A stretch of DNA of 64,000 bases from Sthenelais limicola (GCA_942159475.1 OW804096.1:140171442-140235441), one strand, 5' to 3'; shown: positions 50,478-61,758, numbered from the stretch's first letter. Notes: generated from the letters alone by a model not told the origin. Numbers and translations are program-made.

Positions 50478-50627
50478 ATGGAATGGACCTCGGGCACCAT
50501 CTGGCGACTTGTTATGCATCTCGGTTGCGGCGGGATACCTCGGGACTACGCTGCGCTCCGTCCCTCTGTATCCGCCGCAACCTTGATGCATAACAAGTCG
50601 CCAGATGGCGCCCTCGGTCCATTCCAT
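50478..50627. repeat. 150-bp foldback palindrome
   Basis: Arms of about 60 bases: ATGGAATGGACC pairs with GGTCCATTCCAT, CCATCTGGCGACTTGTTATG with CATAACAAGTCGCCAGATGG, and GGTTGCGGCGG with CCGCCGCAACC. The loop is about 30 bases (ACTACGCTGCGCTCCGTCCC-like). The arms are nearly identical, so the element is probably recent or kept by gene conversion. Confidence 0.85.
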
Positions 50628-51204
50628 CCATTTATCACCCTTCCGGTCCATATCACTCATTTTGGGGTGTATTTTTCCAATGTTTGTAATGCTAAGCACA
50701 CAATTTCATAGATGCTTATCATTATATTGATTGTTTTATTATCTTTTTTTTCTGCGAAAAGGATTTTTTATTTTGAAAAGGATTTTTTAAATAAGAAAAA
50801 AAGGATGAGAACATGGGACAACTTTTTTCCAAAATAATCGGCCAGATAATATGATATGTAAATATCACCCAGAGGTTGATACAACTTTCCTATGGTGTAG
50901 CCTATGGCTCTCCCTGCAGTTCCACCATCAGGTATTGTTAAACTCGCATACATGTGTAGAAACAGGAAAACTATGTTGATAAGTAATAAACTTGAGTTAC
51001 ACAAAGATAACCCTAGAGCTCTATGAAAATCAATTAATAACGTAATTTGCCAGACGAATAAAAAAGACAAATGCAATTCAGCTACTTAATGACAAAGGGA
51101 AGCAGGTCACTCCAGAAATATTGGATGAAGTTATAAATAATGACCTAACTCCCGTTATATTCTCTATGAGTCACTTCAGGATATGTCCCCATTACACATC
51201 ATTT
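50628..51204. other. gene-free
   Basis: AT-rich. Tandem GGATTTTTTATTTTGAAAA-type repeat at 50760-50790. Confidence 0.3.
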
Positions 51205-51424
51205 GGGTAAGATTCCCTGAAAATGTACAATTTCCCCTCACAAATCATCTCAAATAACTCAGATTTAATACAGAAATTAGCTTCAAAATGCAGTCCAACA
51301 TAACCAAACAGATATTTTTAATCAAGGTCATACCAAATATACTCAAATTTATCTAGTATTGGACATTTTTCGGCTTAATTTAGAAGAATTGTAAAGTTGA
51401 CAATTGTACATTTAAAGGTGACCT
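51205..51424 (-). repeat. family-A MITE, diverged
   Basis: Starts GGGTAAGATTCCCTGAAAA. Interior follows the family, right end replaced by AAAGGTGACC. Confidence 0.6.
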
Positions 51425-52253
51425 AACACATTTATACAAGGATGCTATATGCTTACTTAATATACCAGGCGATTCTCTGATCTAGGTCAGATCATATGGG
51501 TCTCTTTGTTTCCCCATACCAATGTACATGTACAAGCATTACTTGATACTAGAGGAGTAACCTTGCCCATTTCATAGTACAGTGATATAGCCTAGCAGAT
51601 CAATATGTTTTTTATTGGTAGTATTTTATCAGTATAACAATATTCTGAACATCCCAAGTAATGCACTTGTCAATTGTAGCCTGTCTAACTTAGAGTTGAC
51701 AACAGCAAACAACAATGTAAACAGTCAAATTTACGGCAAACTCGACCTACAACTCAATCTTGCCCTGACACTTGTAACGTTGTCTACCAAAAAATCTAGA
51801 GTGGGGACCCCAATTAAATTTTACTGTTTTGTAAGGTAAAAATCTATTAGAATATGATATGTGAATTTAAAAAAAATCTGATTACTTTTTCCTGATGAAA
51901 TAGGTGAAAATGTGCAAAATATGACGTTTTTCCCATAGTGGCCTATGATAAAGCTTCCCTCATGCGATTGACCCCACAGTTGGGAAATAAGCCTGGAAAG
52001 GTACCTAATGAATGGTATTTTTGGAATCAGCATACTTTGAACTATGAATGGAGCAATTTCGGGGAAAATCTAATGACTTTTCGAAATTGTGGCCAGCCTC
52101 CTTAAAAAACACATCAAGCGTGAATTAAAAATTACGAATCGGTACTTTAAACTTTAATTTAAAGGTATACATTTAATCAGGGAAGATGTAATACCCGTTG
52201 TTTTGTGTATGACAAATGGTGTTACTAGTGTTTGTAATTAAATCAACAATCAA
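51425..52253. other. gene-free
   Basis: Intergenic. No gene or clear element. Confidence 0.3.
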
Positions 52254-52605
52254 AAATGTACATTTCGCCTTCACCAGTGCTTTTAAATTACAAAAATAAG
52301 ATTCAATACACAATTAGAGGATATCTAAACAGACTGGTTGAATCAAGGCAATACTAAATATACTTCGATATACCAAGTATTGACCATTTGTCTGTCTAAT
52401 TTGGCATAATTAACTAAATAATGTTGGTATGCTAATTTAAGACATAAATGAGCTTCAAAATGCAGTTTAACATAACAGAACTGATACTTTAAATCAATAT
52501 ATTACCAAATATACTCAGATATACCCAAAATTTATCATTTTTCAAGCAGAAATTACTAAATATGTTTAGAGCTGCCAATTGTACATTTTCTGAAAATCTG
52601 ACCCA
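52254..52605 (-). repeat. family-A MITEs, nested or tandem remnants
   Basis: Two overlapping partial copies in the same orientation, the second ending CATTTTCTGAAAATCTGACC. Confidence 0.55.
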
Positions 52606-52660
52606 GATGCCCATCCCAGGCACATAGGCCGGATGTAAGATATAGGTCATGTAGGTTATT

Positions 52661-52750
52661 GTAGCATGCTGATTAAACTGGTCATATCCTTTCAACCCGT
52701 TTATTTGTGTTTTGTAATATTATTAGAGGCAAGTACATAGAAGGAAATGG
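52661..52750 (+). repeat. 90-bp direct repeat, copy 1
   Basis: GCTGATTAAACTGGTCATAT...TAGAAGGAAATGG, nearly identical to 54925-55014. Confidence 0.75.
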
Positions 52751-52816
52751 TCTGACCTCAGCTTGTTAAAGCTGCATTCCCAGCAAACCAAAACAAATAT
52801 AACCAAACTTTCTTTT

Positions 52817-53862
52817 ATGTGATGTGATAAAGGAAATTGATTCACAAGTCGCAAAAATAATATTTTTCAAAGTCTTTATTTTACATGATCACTTTATTGG
52901 AATATTCTGATTTTTGGAGAGCTTATCACTTGTGAATATATCGATCAGTGTATTAAATTTCATAACAATCTATGTAATATATCCTTTCGTTTTAAAGGTC
53001 CTCATATGGACAATATTTAGTAACTTTAGTGGTTATTGCTCCACAGAAATATTGCAAACATTTTTTTTTCAAAAACGAAAATATCAAACTTAAAATCTAG
53101 AAATAAGTCAGAAGTCGCTTAATTGGTATATTTCAAAGTGATTTATTCACAAGATCTCTTTGTTGCAATGCTCTAATTGTTTAGGTTATCTAGTCCTTGA
53201 GGTTGCATGAATCCAGTCATATACCAAATCTAAAGTATTAAATGTATTCAAGTAATTCTCGTAATCTCGGTTACAGTGTGTGTGGTGTGCGAATTTAACA
53301 CCAGTGGTAATTGTTGCTCCCACCACTACCCAGAAGCTGTCAATGAAGCTTCTGGTTTCAGTGCTAAAACAACACATTTGTTAGACAATCAACTGCCGTT
53401 TCAATCTTTGATCAATTACAGAAATTCTTTTGATATATAACATTAGTTTATACCTCAAAATCATACTTTTATGTAAGCATTTGAGTATGCAGAACTATAG
53501 TGCGGCACCTCTTCCCTAGCACTTGACCATAGCTTGACATAGCAGAGGAAGAATGCGCTGTGTCCATATTAGTTCCACATTTAAACAAAAGCGGTGGCTA
53601 GATCGAATAGCGGTATTTGGGATAGCAACAATTGTATGGTCATTCTGTGAAGTATATAGTTACTGTACTAGTAATTGTCCAGCAAAAAATATTGCAAATA
53701 TTTTTTTGAAAAAAAGGTATAAAACCTAAAACTATGGAAATACTTATTTCACGTCCTAATGTCTACCATCAACAATCAGCTTGATCTCATCTTTTCAATT
53801 TTGATGATAACTTTAAACCTTTTTGCGACTTGTGACCCTATTTACTGAAAAACATACAATAT
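52817..53862 (-). repeat. family-B MITE split by later sequence
   Basis: The left part 52817-53180 and the right part 53636-53862 (GCGACTTGTGACCC end) both belong to family B. About 450 bases of unrelated DNA lie between them, with a second family-B terminus at 53100. Confidence 0.55.
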
Positions 53863-54924
53863 TATGACTCTCCAAGAGAAAGCCGCAGCCAATTATCATA
53901 AAAAGAGATTCATGCGTCCTCCAAATACAAATGAGAATTTAGAAACCCTGCAGTAAACACAACTGGACAGAAACCTCCCAAATGTTTGTCAAATGACTTA
54001 TAGATGGGTAGGAAAAGAATTAAAGAAGTAGAAAATGATACATTTTTGACCGACATTAACTGAGAATGCTACTTTAAAAACTAACCTTCCAGTGGAGTGA
54101 ACGTGTTGATCATTGCATTGGATGAGGCACGCAGCAAGGATCTAAATGGTGAGTCTAGTCTCAAGGCTATGATTTTGTTATTCTGCTGGTATAATAACAA
54201 TCACAGTAGTCATTTAAGAACTATATTATTGGGCTCCAGACATTAGGGCCCATGAACATTGGATGTAAGGGCCCACCCACCTTCAGACGTTTAATATATC
54301 TGAAGGTGGATAGGCCCTAACATCTGAAAATAAGCGAAACTTGGCCCTATCATCGATGGACGCTAACGTTGTTGGGCCCTAATGTCTGTAGACCATTTTA
54401 TATATATGTGTAGTGAACAGCAGATTTGGTGGGGGGGGGGGGGGGGGGGGGTCATGAGTCAGAGTGTTGCGAAAAGACCAGACAAAAGATTTATTTGTAT
54501 GCACCGAGTTATATTAAACTCAAGAGTATCACAGGTTTAAATTTGACAGTGGTAGTAGAGCTTGATTTGAACAACAGAGTAATCGTCTGTAGTGTAATAA
54601 GTCTGTAGTGTCAAGCGAGGGCGGATTTCCCTTGCGAAGGAGATGCACTCTTCCCCTACCATCCTCAAATGTCTTCATGCGTGATCGTACATGGCCCCCT
54701 GTTGTAACCAGCCAGTAGTTTGTGTTGCATCCGGCTCTGGTAGAAGTGCCCTTCGCTGCCGCTAGGTGTTGATAGTGATGATACAGCAGTGATATTGATG
54801 TTGTCAGGCGGACCGGCTACATATATATGTTTTATTTGGGATGATACTACATGCTAAAGGATATGTAATATTGGAATGTTCTGAGGACGTTGGTAAAATA
54901 AAACCATGATATATATTCTACATT
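53863..54924. other. gene-free, with poly-G run
   Basis: Contains a run of about 20 G at 54431-54451 and repeated GGGCCC.A motifs near 54230-54390. No gene. Confidence 0.35.
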
Positions 54925-55014
54925 GTACCATGCTGATTAAACTGGTCATATCCATTCAACCCGTTTATTTGTGTTTTGCAATATTATTAGAGACAAGTAA
55001 ATAGAAGGAAATGG
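54925..55014 (+). repeat. 90-bp direct repeat, copy 2
   Basis: Near-identical to 52661-52750, in the same orientation, 2.3 kb away. Confidence 0.75.
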
Positions 55015-56401
55015 AACATAGTAGATGGACGGGGCATGTTTCACCTTCCTATACAACCACTTGAATGGCTTTTTGGCTGCAGTCTGAATAACCAACCAAA
55101 TCCTAAAGTCCTTTGTTGCGTCCCAAAGTCGTCACCTGTACAACCTGTGTAATATTACAGACTTTTCTTCTTTTTTTGCACATATTACGCATAGCCAAAA
55201 TCCATAACAAAGACACCTTTTCCTATTACAATCTCGATATTCCTATTCCTTGAACAAATAGTTTCATTGCACTGACTATTTCTTCATTACAGAGATCTTT
55301 TCACCCATGACAAGGAGTCTTTTTACTATGACAACTCTCCTATCACCCATGACATGTGCCATCTGCTGCTATTGCACATGGCACTTAGTTTTTTTTGAGA
55401 TATGACACTGATGGATCTGTTCTTTTTGCTCTAAACCTTTCTGTCATGCATAGACTAGCGCACCTTGATTATTTATTATTTTTGATACATATATAAATAT
55501 ATGTGTAGTAATGAATTCCATCAACTCATAGCCGTTAATTTAGAGGCAATAGTTTTAAAACAATTCCTAAAATAATATTTCTTAAAAATAAAGGAAATGT
55601 ATCATCTAATAACCAACTTCACTTTGGTCTGATTTCTGGTCTATGAGAATAGCCTAAGGGATTTAGTGCCAGTCTACTAGCTAATATTCAAACACCACAT
55701 AGTAGTATACACAAATGAGGGAGTCCCTCAGGCATTTGACATGCTATGTGTTCACTTCTGTGAGAAAAAGAAAATCCGAAATCCAAGAAAGTATCTATTC
55801 GGATATTATGATATCCATAAGTTATGTTGATTATGTCTTAGGATATCTTAGAAAAGGAAAATGATATTCGAAAAAGAAAAGTGTTGGATTTGTTGGATAT
55901 TTACTATGACACATATATATCCTGACAGTTTGGGGACAAAACATCCTTTGTTCACTTTTCAGACTGTGAATCTATTTTAGGACTAGCCTGGCGACACTAT
56001 GTGTGGGTTTGATTATTTTGGCTCAAATAATAATATCCTTTATTCTGTTGTTCGCTGTGTGAGTACAGTTCAAGCCATTTTTTTTTATTTTTGTATCATT
56101 ACAAAGAAAACAAATTCATGTTTCAGGAAATGTATAATTTTTCAAACTATTTCCATCATTTCTGGCACCAGTGTATGTAAGAACTTCGCCCAAATACATT
56201 TACATTTATTTCTTTATTAGTTGAAAAAGGCAGGAAGAATGTCGGCGGGGTTTGCTTTTTGTTTGGTTTGGTTAGTTTCACCTCTGCTAGTAGTAATTAA
56301 AAGTTAGCAGATATACTGTGGTTTTATTATTTTATTCTGTGAAATTCCCTATTTCATGAAACGGGGTTTGGCCTGACGAAGTCAGGCTTCATTTAGGTTA
56401 C
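55015..56401. other. gene-free
   Basis: No supported gene. A short perfect hairpin GCCTGACGAAGTCAGGC at about 56372-56388 probably belongs to the 3' UTR of the minus-strand LINE fragment. Confidence 0.35.
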
Positions 56402-56690
56402 CTAAATTTTGTCATACAATTTGGTTTCCCATAGGAAATCAAGAATATTTTTGTTCCCAGATTCCCGGAAAATACTCTGCATTGTCCTGCGATTTTGCAG
56501 GAATTTTATTCTGCTTCTCTTGGTTGCCTGACAATGTATTAAGAGATGTTCTACACTCAGTTGAGTGTTGCATGTCTGACATACAGGAGCCACTTCATCT
56601 TTTAGAAGGTGCATGTGAGTCACACCAAAATTCAAAGATGATAAACTGACAAGACCCGATAGGTGATACTGACCCGTCTTTGTACCGGTC
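56402..56690 (-). pseudogene. 3' end of an RNase-H-type LINE ORF2
   Basis: The minus-strand frame contains FGVTHMHLLKDEVAPVC, then CNTQLSVEHLLIHC, and ends at a stop (KLYDKI). This is the C-terminal 'LTHxxLL...PxCxxC...LTVEHILxxC' zinc-binding region found after the RNase H domain in Jockey/I-type LINEs. RT and RNase H are not present upstream, so the copy is 5'-truncated. The frame continues past 56690 only because the adjoining G-rich repeat happens to lack stops. Confidence 0.65.
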
Positions 56691-56698
56691 ACACCAAA

Positions 56699-56832
56699 CT
56701 GTCGGCGGGGAGGTCGTTTGGCTGGGATAATGTCGGGCGGGGTGATGGTATGGTGGGGAGAATGTTGGCGGGTAGATTTTTGGCGGGGAGAATGTTGGCG
56801 TGGAAACCAACAGACAATGTTGGCGGGGAAAA
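56699..56832 (+). repeat. GTTGGCGGGGA-type minisatellite
   Basis: Degenerate repeats of about 15-25 bases with the core TTGGCGGGGA (copies near 56765, 56781, 56795 and 56819). Confidence 0.6.
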
Positions 56833-58133
56833 CAACGGACACCAGACACAGGTCTCTACCCTTGTTGGTGTAGAGACTGGGATGGAGGTAATGAGGTGTA
56901 ATGGGACAAAATTGGTGTGGTGTAGGGTTGTCTAGTAAGAGAAAAGATGATTCATTTAAACTTTTCTAATTCATTACTTGTAAGCGGTTTGGCTGTTTGG
57001 CCTCATCAGGTATGTTGGAAAGGTGTGCTCTTCCCTCCATTAGTGTGCTATATAAGGACGACGTAGGGGCTATCAGTAGTCTTGTATAATTATGGCTGCA
57101 TTTAGTTTCTTGTATTATTTTGGTCTCTGTTTCATTCCCTTTGGGTTCATAGGGTGTATTTATTTGGGAACCTATTTATACTATAACTCAAGCCATTGGA
57201 AGGAGTAAAGGCGTCGGTGAGGGCTTAACTTCAGGATCATTATATTGTTTTAATTCTCCTCCCTTGCTATAACTTAGGATCAGAGAGAATACAAATTCTC
57301 TCTTATCCAGTGCCTAGTTTGAGGGGAAAAAATTGTTATTTTGTGTTTTAGGGATGAGGGAAGTTTAGTTCCATGTACTATTGATGTCAAAAGGGGAAAC
57401 TCATCATGATACAAGTTGAGCTGAATAATGCTTCTTTAGTTCAATGACCCCTTCTTTTTTTAATTGGGAAGGTTGAATAATAGTCAGCTATGAATAAGCA
57501 ATCACCGGCTATTGGGGAAAATGCAGAAAATACCCATTTTTCCCATAGGATTCAATAGTGAACAGTAGTAAATTTCAGCAGTCCCTGAAATAAAAGCTAA
57601 TCCCATGCTCAATCCAAAGTTTTAAAAACATTCCAAGATTCATTCAATTTTGATTAAACACTGGCATTTACCTTGAAGCATGTAAACATTTTTTGCTGCA
57701 CAGTAAACTGGATAGAGTCAATGGATTAGACCTCAGCTACATTGTTATCTACTTCATCATATGCCTCAATCACAGCCCCCTCTGCGCACACACACCACAT
57801 TTGGGTCGTATTTAACATGTATTAGATGGGACAGGTCACCCTGAAATTGCTGTCAGAATCACGATTTTAAAAATTTGGGAAAATAATATGCTATCTGTTC
57901 TTAATTCATTGAGGATGTTTTTAGTTTTAAGTGGATCTTGCAGTAACATCAACAATTATTAATCCCTTATTAAATTATTAATTATCCCTATTAATTCATT
58001 ATTTGCATTAGTTTCATCTCTTAACACATGATATGATAAAAACTTCTCATATCCAAACTGTTGAAGAGAGTTTATTATCATAATAGCCAATATTCAATAT
58101 CCACCTCTTATATCATGTTTCTTTGCATTGCAG
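56833..58133. other. gene-free; family-H repeat inside
   Basis: 57523-57676 resembles 44976-45165 (family H). The rest is unassigned and may hold the promoter or 5' UTR of the ankyrin-cGLR gene. Confidence 0.35.
58117..58133 (+). promoter_or_regulatory. candidate splice acceptor for 5' UTR of ankyrin-cGLR gene
   Basis: TTTCTTTGCATTGCAG/G is a good acceptor 154 bases before the start codon, suggesting a spliced non-coding leader. Confidence 0.45.
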
Positions 58134-58287
58134 GGTACAACATCACACATCTCACCTTCAGATTGAGCTCTATCTTGGAACAACAATAGTACTCCACCCT
58201 GACTATGTTCAGAACCTTGACACAAGAACCTGTTTCATGTACCCACACATAGATCATTGTGACCATCATACTTAAACACAATTCACA

Positions 58288-61242
58288 ATGCTTATCCCTA
58301 AAGAATTCATAAAGCAACACTGCCTGATTGCTGAACCAGATGATATTATCAAAGGAGCAGTTGAAGGACATGTAAGACTATTTACACAGGATAAGCTGCA
58401 GCATGTTGATGTTAATGAGTGTAAATATCCAGGTGGATTAGGACTGATACACCTGGCTGTCCACTATGGCCAGCTCGGGGTGGTGAGATTATTAATAGCA
58501 GCAGGTGCTGATGTGGACTTGCAAGGCTCAGGATTAATCAACTTAAAGAAGCTTTTACTCTCACAAAGGGATATAGATGTGAAGGTACCAGGTTTTACAG
58601 CTTTACATAAGGCCACATCAAAGGGAGATCTTGACGTGGTTCAATTGTTATTAGATGCTGGTGCAGATATCAACAAACCTAATGGATACGGCATGTGTCC
58701 TCTCTATCTTGCTGTAGTAAATGGATGTTGTGATCTAGTGCAAATGCTATTGCTAAGAGGTGCTATATATTCAACAACAAAAACACATCTTGCCTCTCAT
58801 CCTTTACATCTCGCAGCAAAAATGGGGCATACAAGCATTATTCAATTATTTCTTGATAGAGGTTATGCAATTGATACTAAGAATAAATCAGATGATACAG
58901 CACTTTCAGTGGCTGCTCGTAGCAATGTACAAACTTCTGTGGATTTCCTATTAAAGCACGGTGCTGATGTGAAGCTAACATCAATAGAGGGCAGTATTAA
59001 GCCAGAAATTCTGAGGGTATTAGTACAGGCTGGTGCCAATGTGCATGGGCGAGAAGGGAATGAAGCCCCACTCCACAATGCTATTCTTCAGGGGGATATT
59101 AGTACTGTAAAGGTGCTTGTAGATGCTGGTGTGAGAATGGATGTGCCAGACTGCGGATCAGGTTATCTTCCTTTAACTACAGCTATACTATCCCAGTCCA
59201 CAGAAATGGTAGAGTATTTATTGATGCAAAATCATGATCCAAATGAAATCTCTAAATTAGACTATGTACAAGGAGATAGACGGACTGCTCTTAGTGTAGC
59301 AGTGACAGTTCTGTCAAATGTTGAGATCATGAGCCTTTTGTTGGAGTATGGGGCAGATGTGAATCTCTGTACTGAGACCGGTGACAATGCTTTACTCGCT
59401 GCAGCCTATGATGGAGAAGATATTGCAGTAGAGCTACTACTTAAGGCAGGAGCCCATGTAAATCATGCAAATGCTTATTCTTCAACTCCTTTGCATCAGG
59501 CAGTGTTTGATGGGTCCATTGAAAAAGTCAAACTTTTGATTGAGTATGGTGCTGATGTAAATGCTAAGGATAAAGATGGTCTTAGACCTTTGCATCTGTC
59601 TGCCACGGTAGGCAAAGAAGACATTGTCAAATATTTATCATCTGCCGGAGCGTCAATGGACAAAGTGTCTATTCATGGTGAAACCGCACTTCATCTTGCT
59701 ACTGATTTTGATAAGCTAGAAATAGTGAAGATACTTATGACAATGGGTGCTAGATGTGATGTCAGAGACCACACTGATACTGTGCCTTTACATCTGGCAG
59801 CAGTGAGAGGACTTCCACACATAGCAGAATATCTAATCCTCAAGAACAAGTGTACAATCAATTACTCAGATGTATTTGGTGCAACTCCACTCCACTTGGC
59901 AACCTTTAATGGTCATGAAACCACTGTTCAAATTCTCCTAGACAATGGGGCTGATAAAAATCTCCCCTACAAAGGAAAACTCCCACTACATATAGCTCAG
60001 TGTTGTGGACATTATTCTTTAGTCAAACTCTTTGATGGTGTGAATCCAGTCTTGGACCATCAGGTGAGCTTAGACACCTTTTTGGAATCAGTGATAAATA
60101 CCACTGGAATTGGGAAAGTAGATGATACTGATCCTGATGTAAAAATCATCAATGAGACAGTGGAATCATATATGAGGGAAGTCCTGGCGAAGGTGGCAAA
60201 CCTTGATCCCCGGTTCACCATGGAAGTTTTTCTATGTGGAAGTGTATCTGAGAACTGTAAAGTTGAAATGCCTAATGAACGAGATATCATGATATGCTTG
60301 ACATGTTTCAATAAAAGCAAAGCATTTGAAGTAGTGGAGGATATTTCTGTAGGACCTCACTATGCAAAAGTGAAAATCATAGATGATGGAATAAAATCCC
60401 TCTGGCCTGAAATGATGGTTGAACCAGCTAATGGTTACCTACTACCACTAACATTGAAGCGAATTCTCATGGACAACATTGCAGATGTTCTATTACAAGA
60501 TGACTTCCAACCACCATCTTGCATCTACTCTTTCCTTAATGGCTTACCTCAACATAGTGTGAGGCAATGTGTTGTAAATGAGACAAGATCTGGTTTCAAG
60601 ATGACACTCTATTGGTGGAGTGGTTGCTACAAAGGAATGGAAATCACTGTTGACATCATCCTTGCATTCCCATTGGAGCATTCTCCAACCAGCTTGATTA
60701 AAAGAGTTCTAAGTACAGACAGCACAAGACCATTTTGTTATCTCGTACCAAAGAGTGTTGACATGTTGAACAAGTACCTATGGCGGGTGTCTACTTCCAA
60801 CATAGAAAAAGAGGAAATGCTATCTGTATCAGAGGAGGCCAGACAATCATACATCAGAGCCAAAGTGCTATTGACACAGGCAGGCTCTCTTGCTGATACT
60901 GCCAATGGAGTCTACCCTGTGCCATCTTACTACCTTAAAACATCTTTTTTCTTTGAACTGGAAAAGTTCCCAGAGAATATTGAATGGCAGGGATTAAAAC
61001 ACTTGGAGAGGATGGTGAGCATATTTGAAAGGTTGGCCAGATGGCTCCGACACAATGAAGGAGTCCCCTCATTCTTTATTGATGGAGGTTTTATCATTAC
61101 AGATATTCAGAAAGATTCAAGCACAAAATACATGTTTCACAATGTTTCAAACATTGTGCAATTCCTTCTGAACCATGAAACCAAAGCCATTGATATTTGT
61201 CCTCGAGATCTATGCCATATTTTGGACATAAATGTCATTTAA
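58288..61242 (+). CDS. Ankyrin-repeat / cGAS-Mab-21-like nucleotidyltransferase (cGLR) fusion, 984 aa
   Basis: Single open exon. The start ATG follows an in-frame stop (TAA 58273-58275), so the N-terminus is fixed unless a splice joins inside. Residues ~20-585 hold about 16 ankyrin repeats, with clear units such as GFTALHKATSKGDLDVVQLL, SSTPLHQAVFDGSIEKVKLL and GATPLHLATFNGHETTVQIL; one near residues 232-255 is incomplete. Residues ~592-980 match the Mab-21/cGAS nucleotidyltransferase. The GS motif (G651-S652) is followed by PNERDIMICL, placing E664 and D666 at the two metal-binding positions, and ITVDIILAF places D789 at the third. Human cGAS has the same NExDVM / DITLA pattern, whereas developmental Mab-21 proteins lack the complete triad. 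This suggests an active cGLR making a nucleotide second messenger for STING-type signalling, with the ankyrin stack as partner or ligand binder; both points are inference. No cGAS zinc thumb seen. No signal peptide or membrane segment, so it is probably cytosolic. Confidence 0.9.
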   Translation: MLIPKEFIKQHCLIAEPDDIIKGAVEGHVRLFTQDKLQHVDVNECKYPGGLGLIHLAVHYGQLGVVRLLIAAGADVDLQGSGLINLKKLLLSQRDIDVKVPGFTALHKATSKGDLDVVQLLLDAGADINKPNGYGMCPLYLAVVNGCCDLVQMLLLRGAIYSTTKTHLASHPLHLAAKMGHTSIIQLFLDRGYAIDTKNKSDDTALSVAARSNVQTSVDFLLKHGADVKLTSIEGSIKPEILRVLVQAGANVHGREGNEAPLHNAILQGDISTVKVLVDAGVRMDVPDCGSGYLPLTTAILSQSTEMVEYLLMQNHDPNEISKLDYVQGDRRTALSVAVTVLSNVEIMSLLLEYGADVNLCTETGDNALLAAAYDGEDIAVELLLKAGAHVNHANAYSSTPLHQAVFDGSIEKVKLLIEYGADVNAKDKDGLRPLHLSATVGKEDIVKYLSSAGASMDKVSIHGETALHLATDFDKLEIVKILMTMGARCDVRDHTDTVPLHLAAVRGLPHIAEYLILKNKCTINYSDVFGATPLHLATFNGHETTVQILLDNGADKNLPYKGKLPLHIAQCCGHYSLVKLFDGVNPVLDHQVSLDTFLESVINTTGIGKVDDTDPDVKIINETVESYMREVLAKVANLDPRFTMEVFLCGSVSENCKVEMPNERDIMICLTCFNKSKAFEVVEDISVGPHYAKVKIIDDGIKSLWPEMMVEPANGYLLPLTLKRILMDNIADVLLQDDFQPPSCIYSFLNGLPQHSVRQCVVNETRSGFKMTLYWWSGCYKGMEITVDIILAFPLEHSPTSLIKRVLSTDSTRPFCYLVPKSVDMLNKYLWRVSTSNIEKEEMLSVSEEARQSYIRAKVLLTQAGSLADTANGVYPVPSYYLKTSFFFELEKFPENIEWQGLKHLERMVSIFERLARWLRHNEGVPSFFIDGGFIITDIQKDSSTKYMFHNVSNIVQFLLNHETKAIDICPRDLCHILDINVI

Positions 61243-61699
61243 ATTACCAAAAGCTTTTTTTGTCAATGTCAAATGGATACAGCTACAACTTACCACTTTA
61301 TTATAACATCTAAGATCAATTCCCAGCATCTTTAAAGTTAAGATGCAATTGATAAATATGATGATATTTATAATGTATAGTATTTACTCTATTACTTAGA
61401 TATTCTCCATGAGTAAGAATTATCCTATAATTCTTGGCTTTTGCCACCCTAAAAAAGTTTTCACGTTTGTTCATCATAGTGGTGATCTCTTTTGTGACCT
61501 ATTCTCGCTTTTTTCTAATATAATTTTTTTCAATAGATTAGAATCAAATAGACAACCGAATGAATAATTCTAAAAATTTATACTAAACTAATCAAAAGAA
61601 CAATGGACCTCATGCTAACTTTACTTCACAAATACGAAACTCTTATAAATGGCTAACTTTACTTAATTCACATTTTGCTCATTTATTAACATACCCCCA
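61243..61699. other. 3' flank of the ankyrin-cGLR gene
   Basis: AT-rich, no coding. No AATAAA close to the stop; the hexamer at 61764-61769 belongs to the following retroelement fragment but might be used. Confidence 0.35.
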
Positions 61700-61717
61700 T
61701 GATTTCTGATGATTTCC

Positions 61718-61758
61718 ACCCTCTGAAGAAGCCCAAGAAAGGCGAAATGCGTCAGGGT
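61718..61758 (+). ncRNA. minimal hammerhead-ribozyme-like motif
   Basis: Stem I ACCCT/AGGGT (61718-61722, 61754-61758), core CTGAAGA (61723-61729), stem II GCC/GGC with an A-rich loop, conserved GAAA (61744-61747), then TGCGTC where GTC would be the cleavage triplet. Stem III is only two pairs (A-U, U-G), as in retrotransposon-associated minimal hammerheads. One extra A (61730) before stem II could impair activity. Confidence 0.5.

Noticed and set aside
53186..53377. Minus-strand 63-codon frame with VYDWIHATSRTR
   Set aside because: No recognisable domain or splice context; it falls between two halves of a disrupted family-B MITE.
20451..61242. NADAR LINE ORF1 and ankyrin-cGLR as parts of one defence system
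   Set aside because: They lie 37 kb apart with many repeats between; one belongs to a mobile element and the other is a host gene, so proximity is probably chance.
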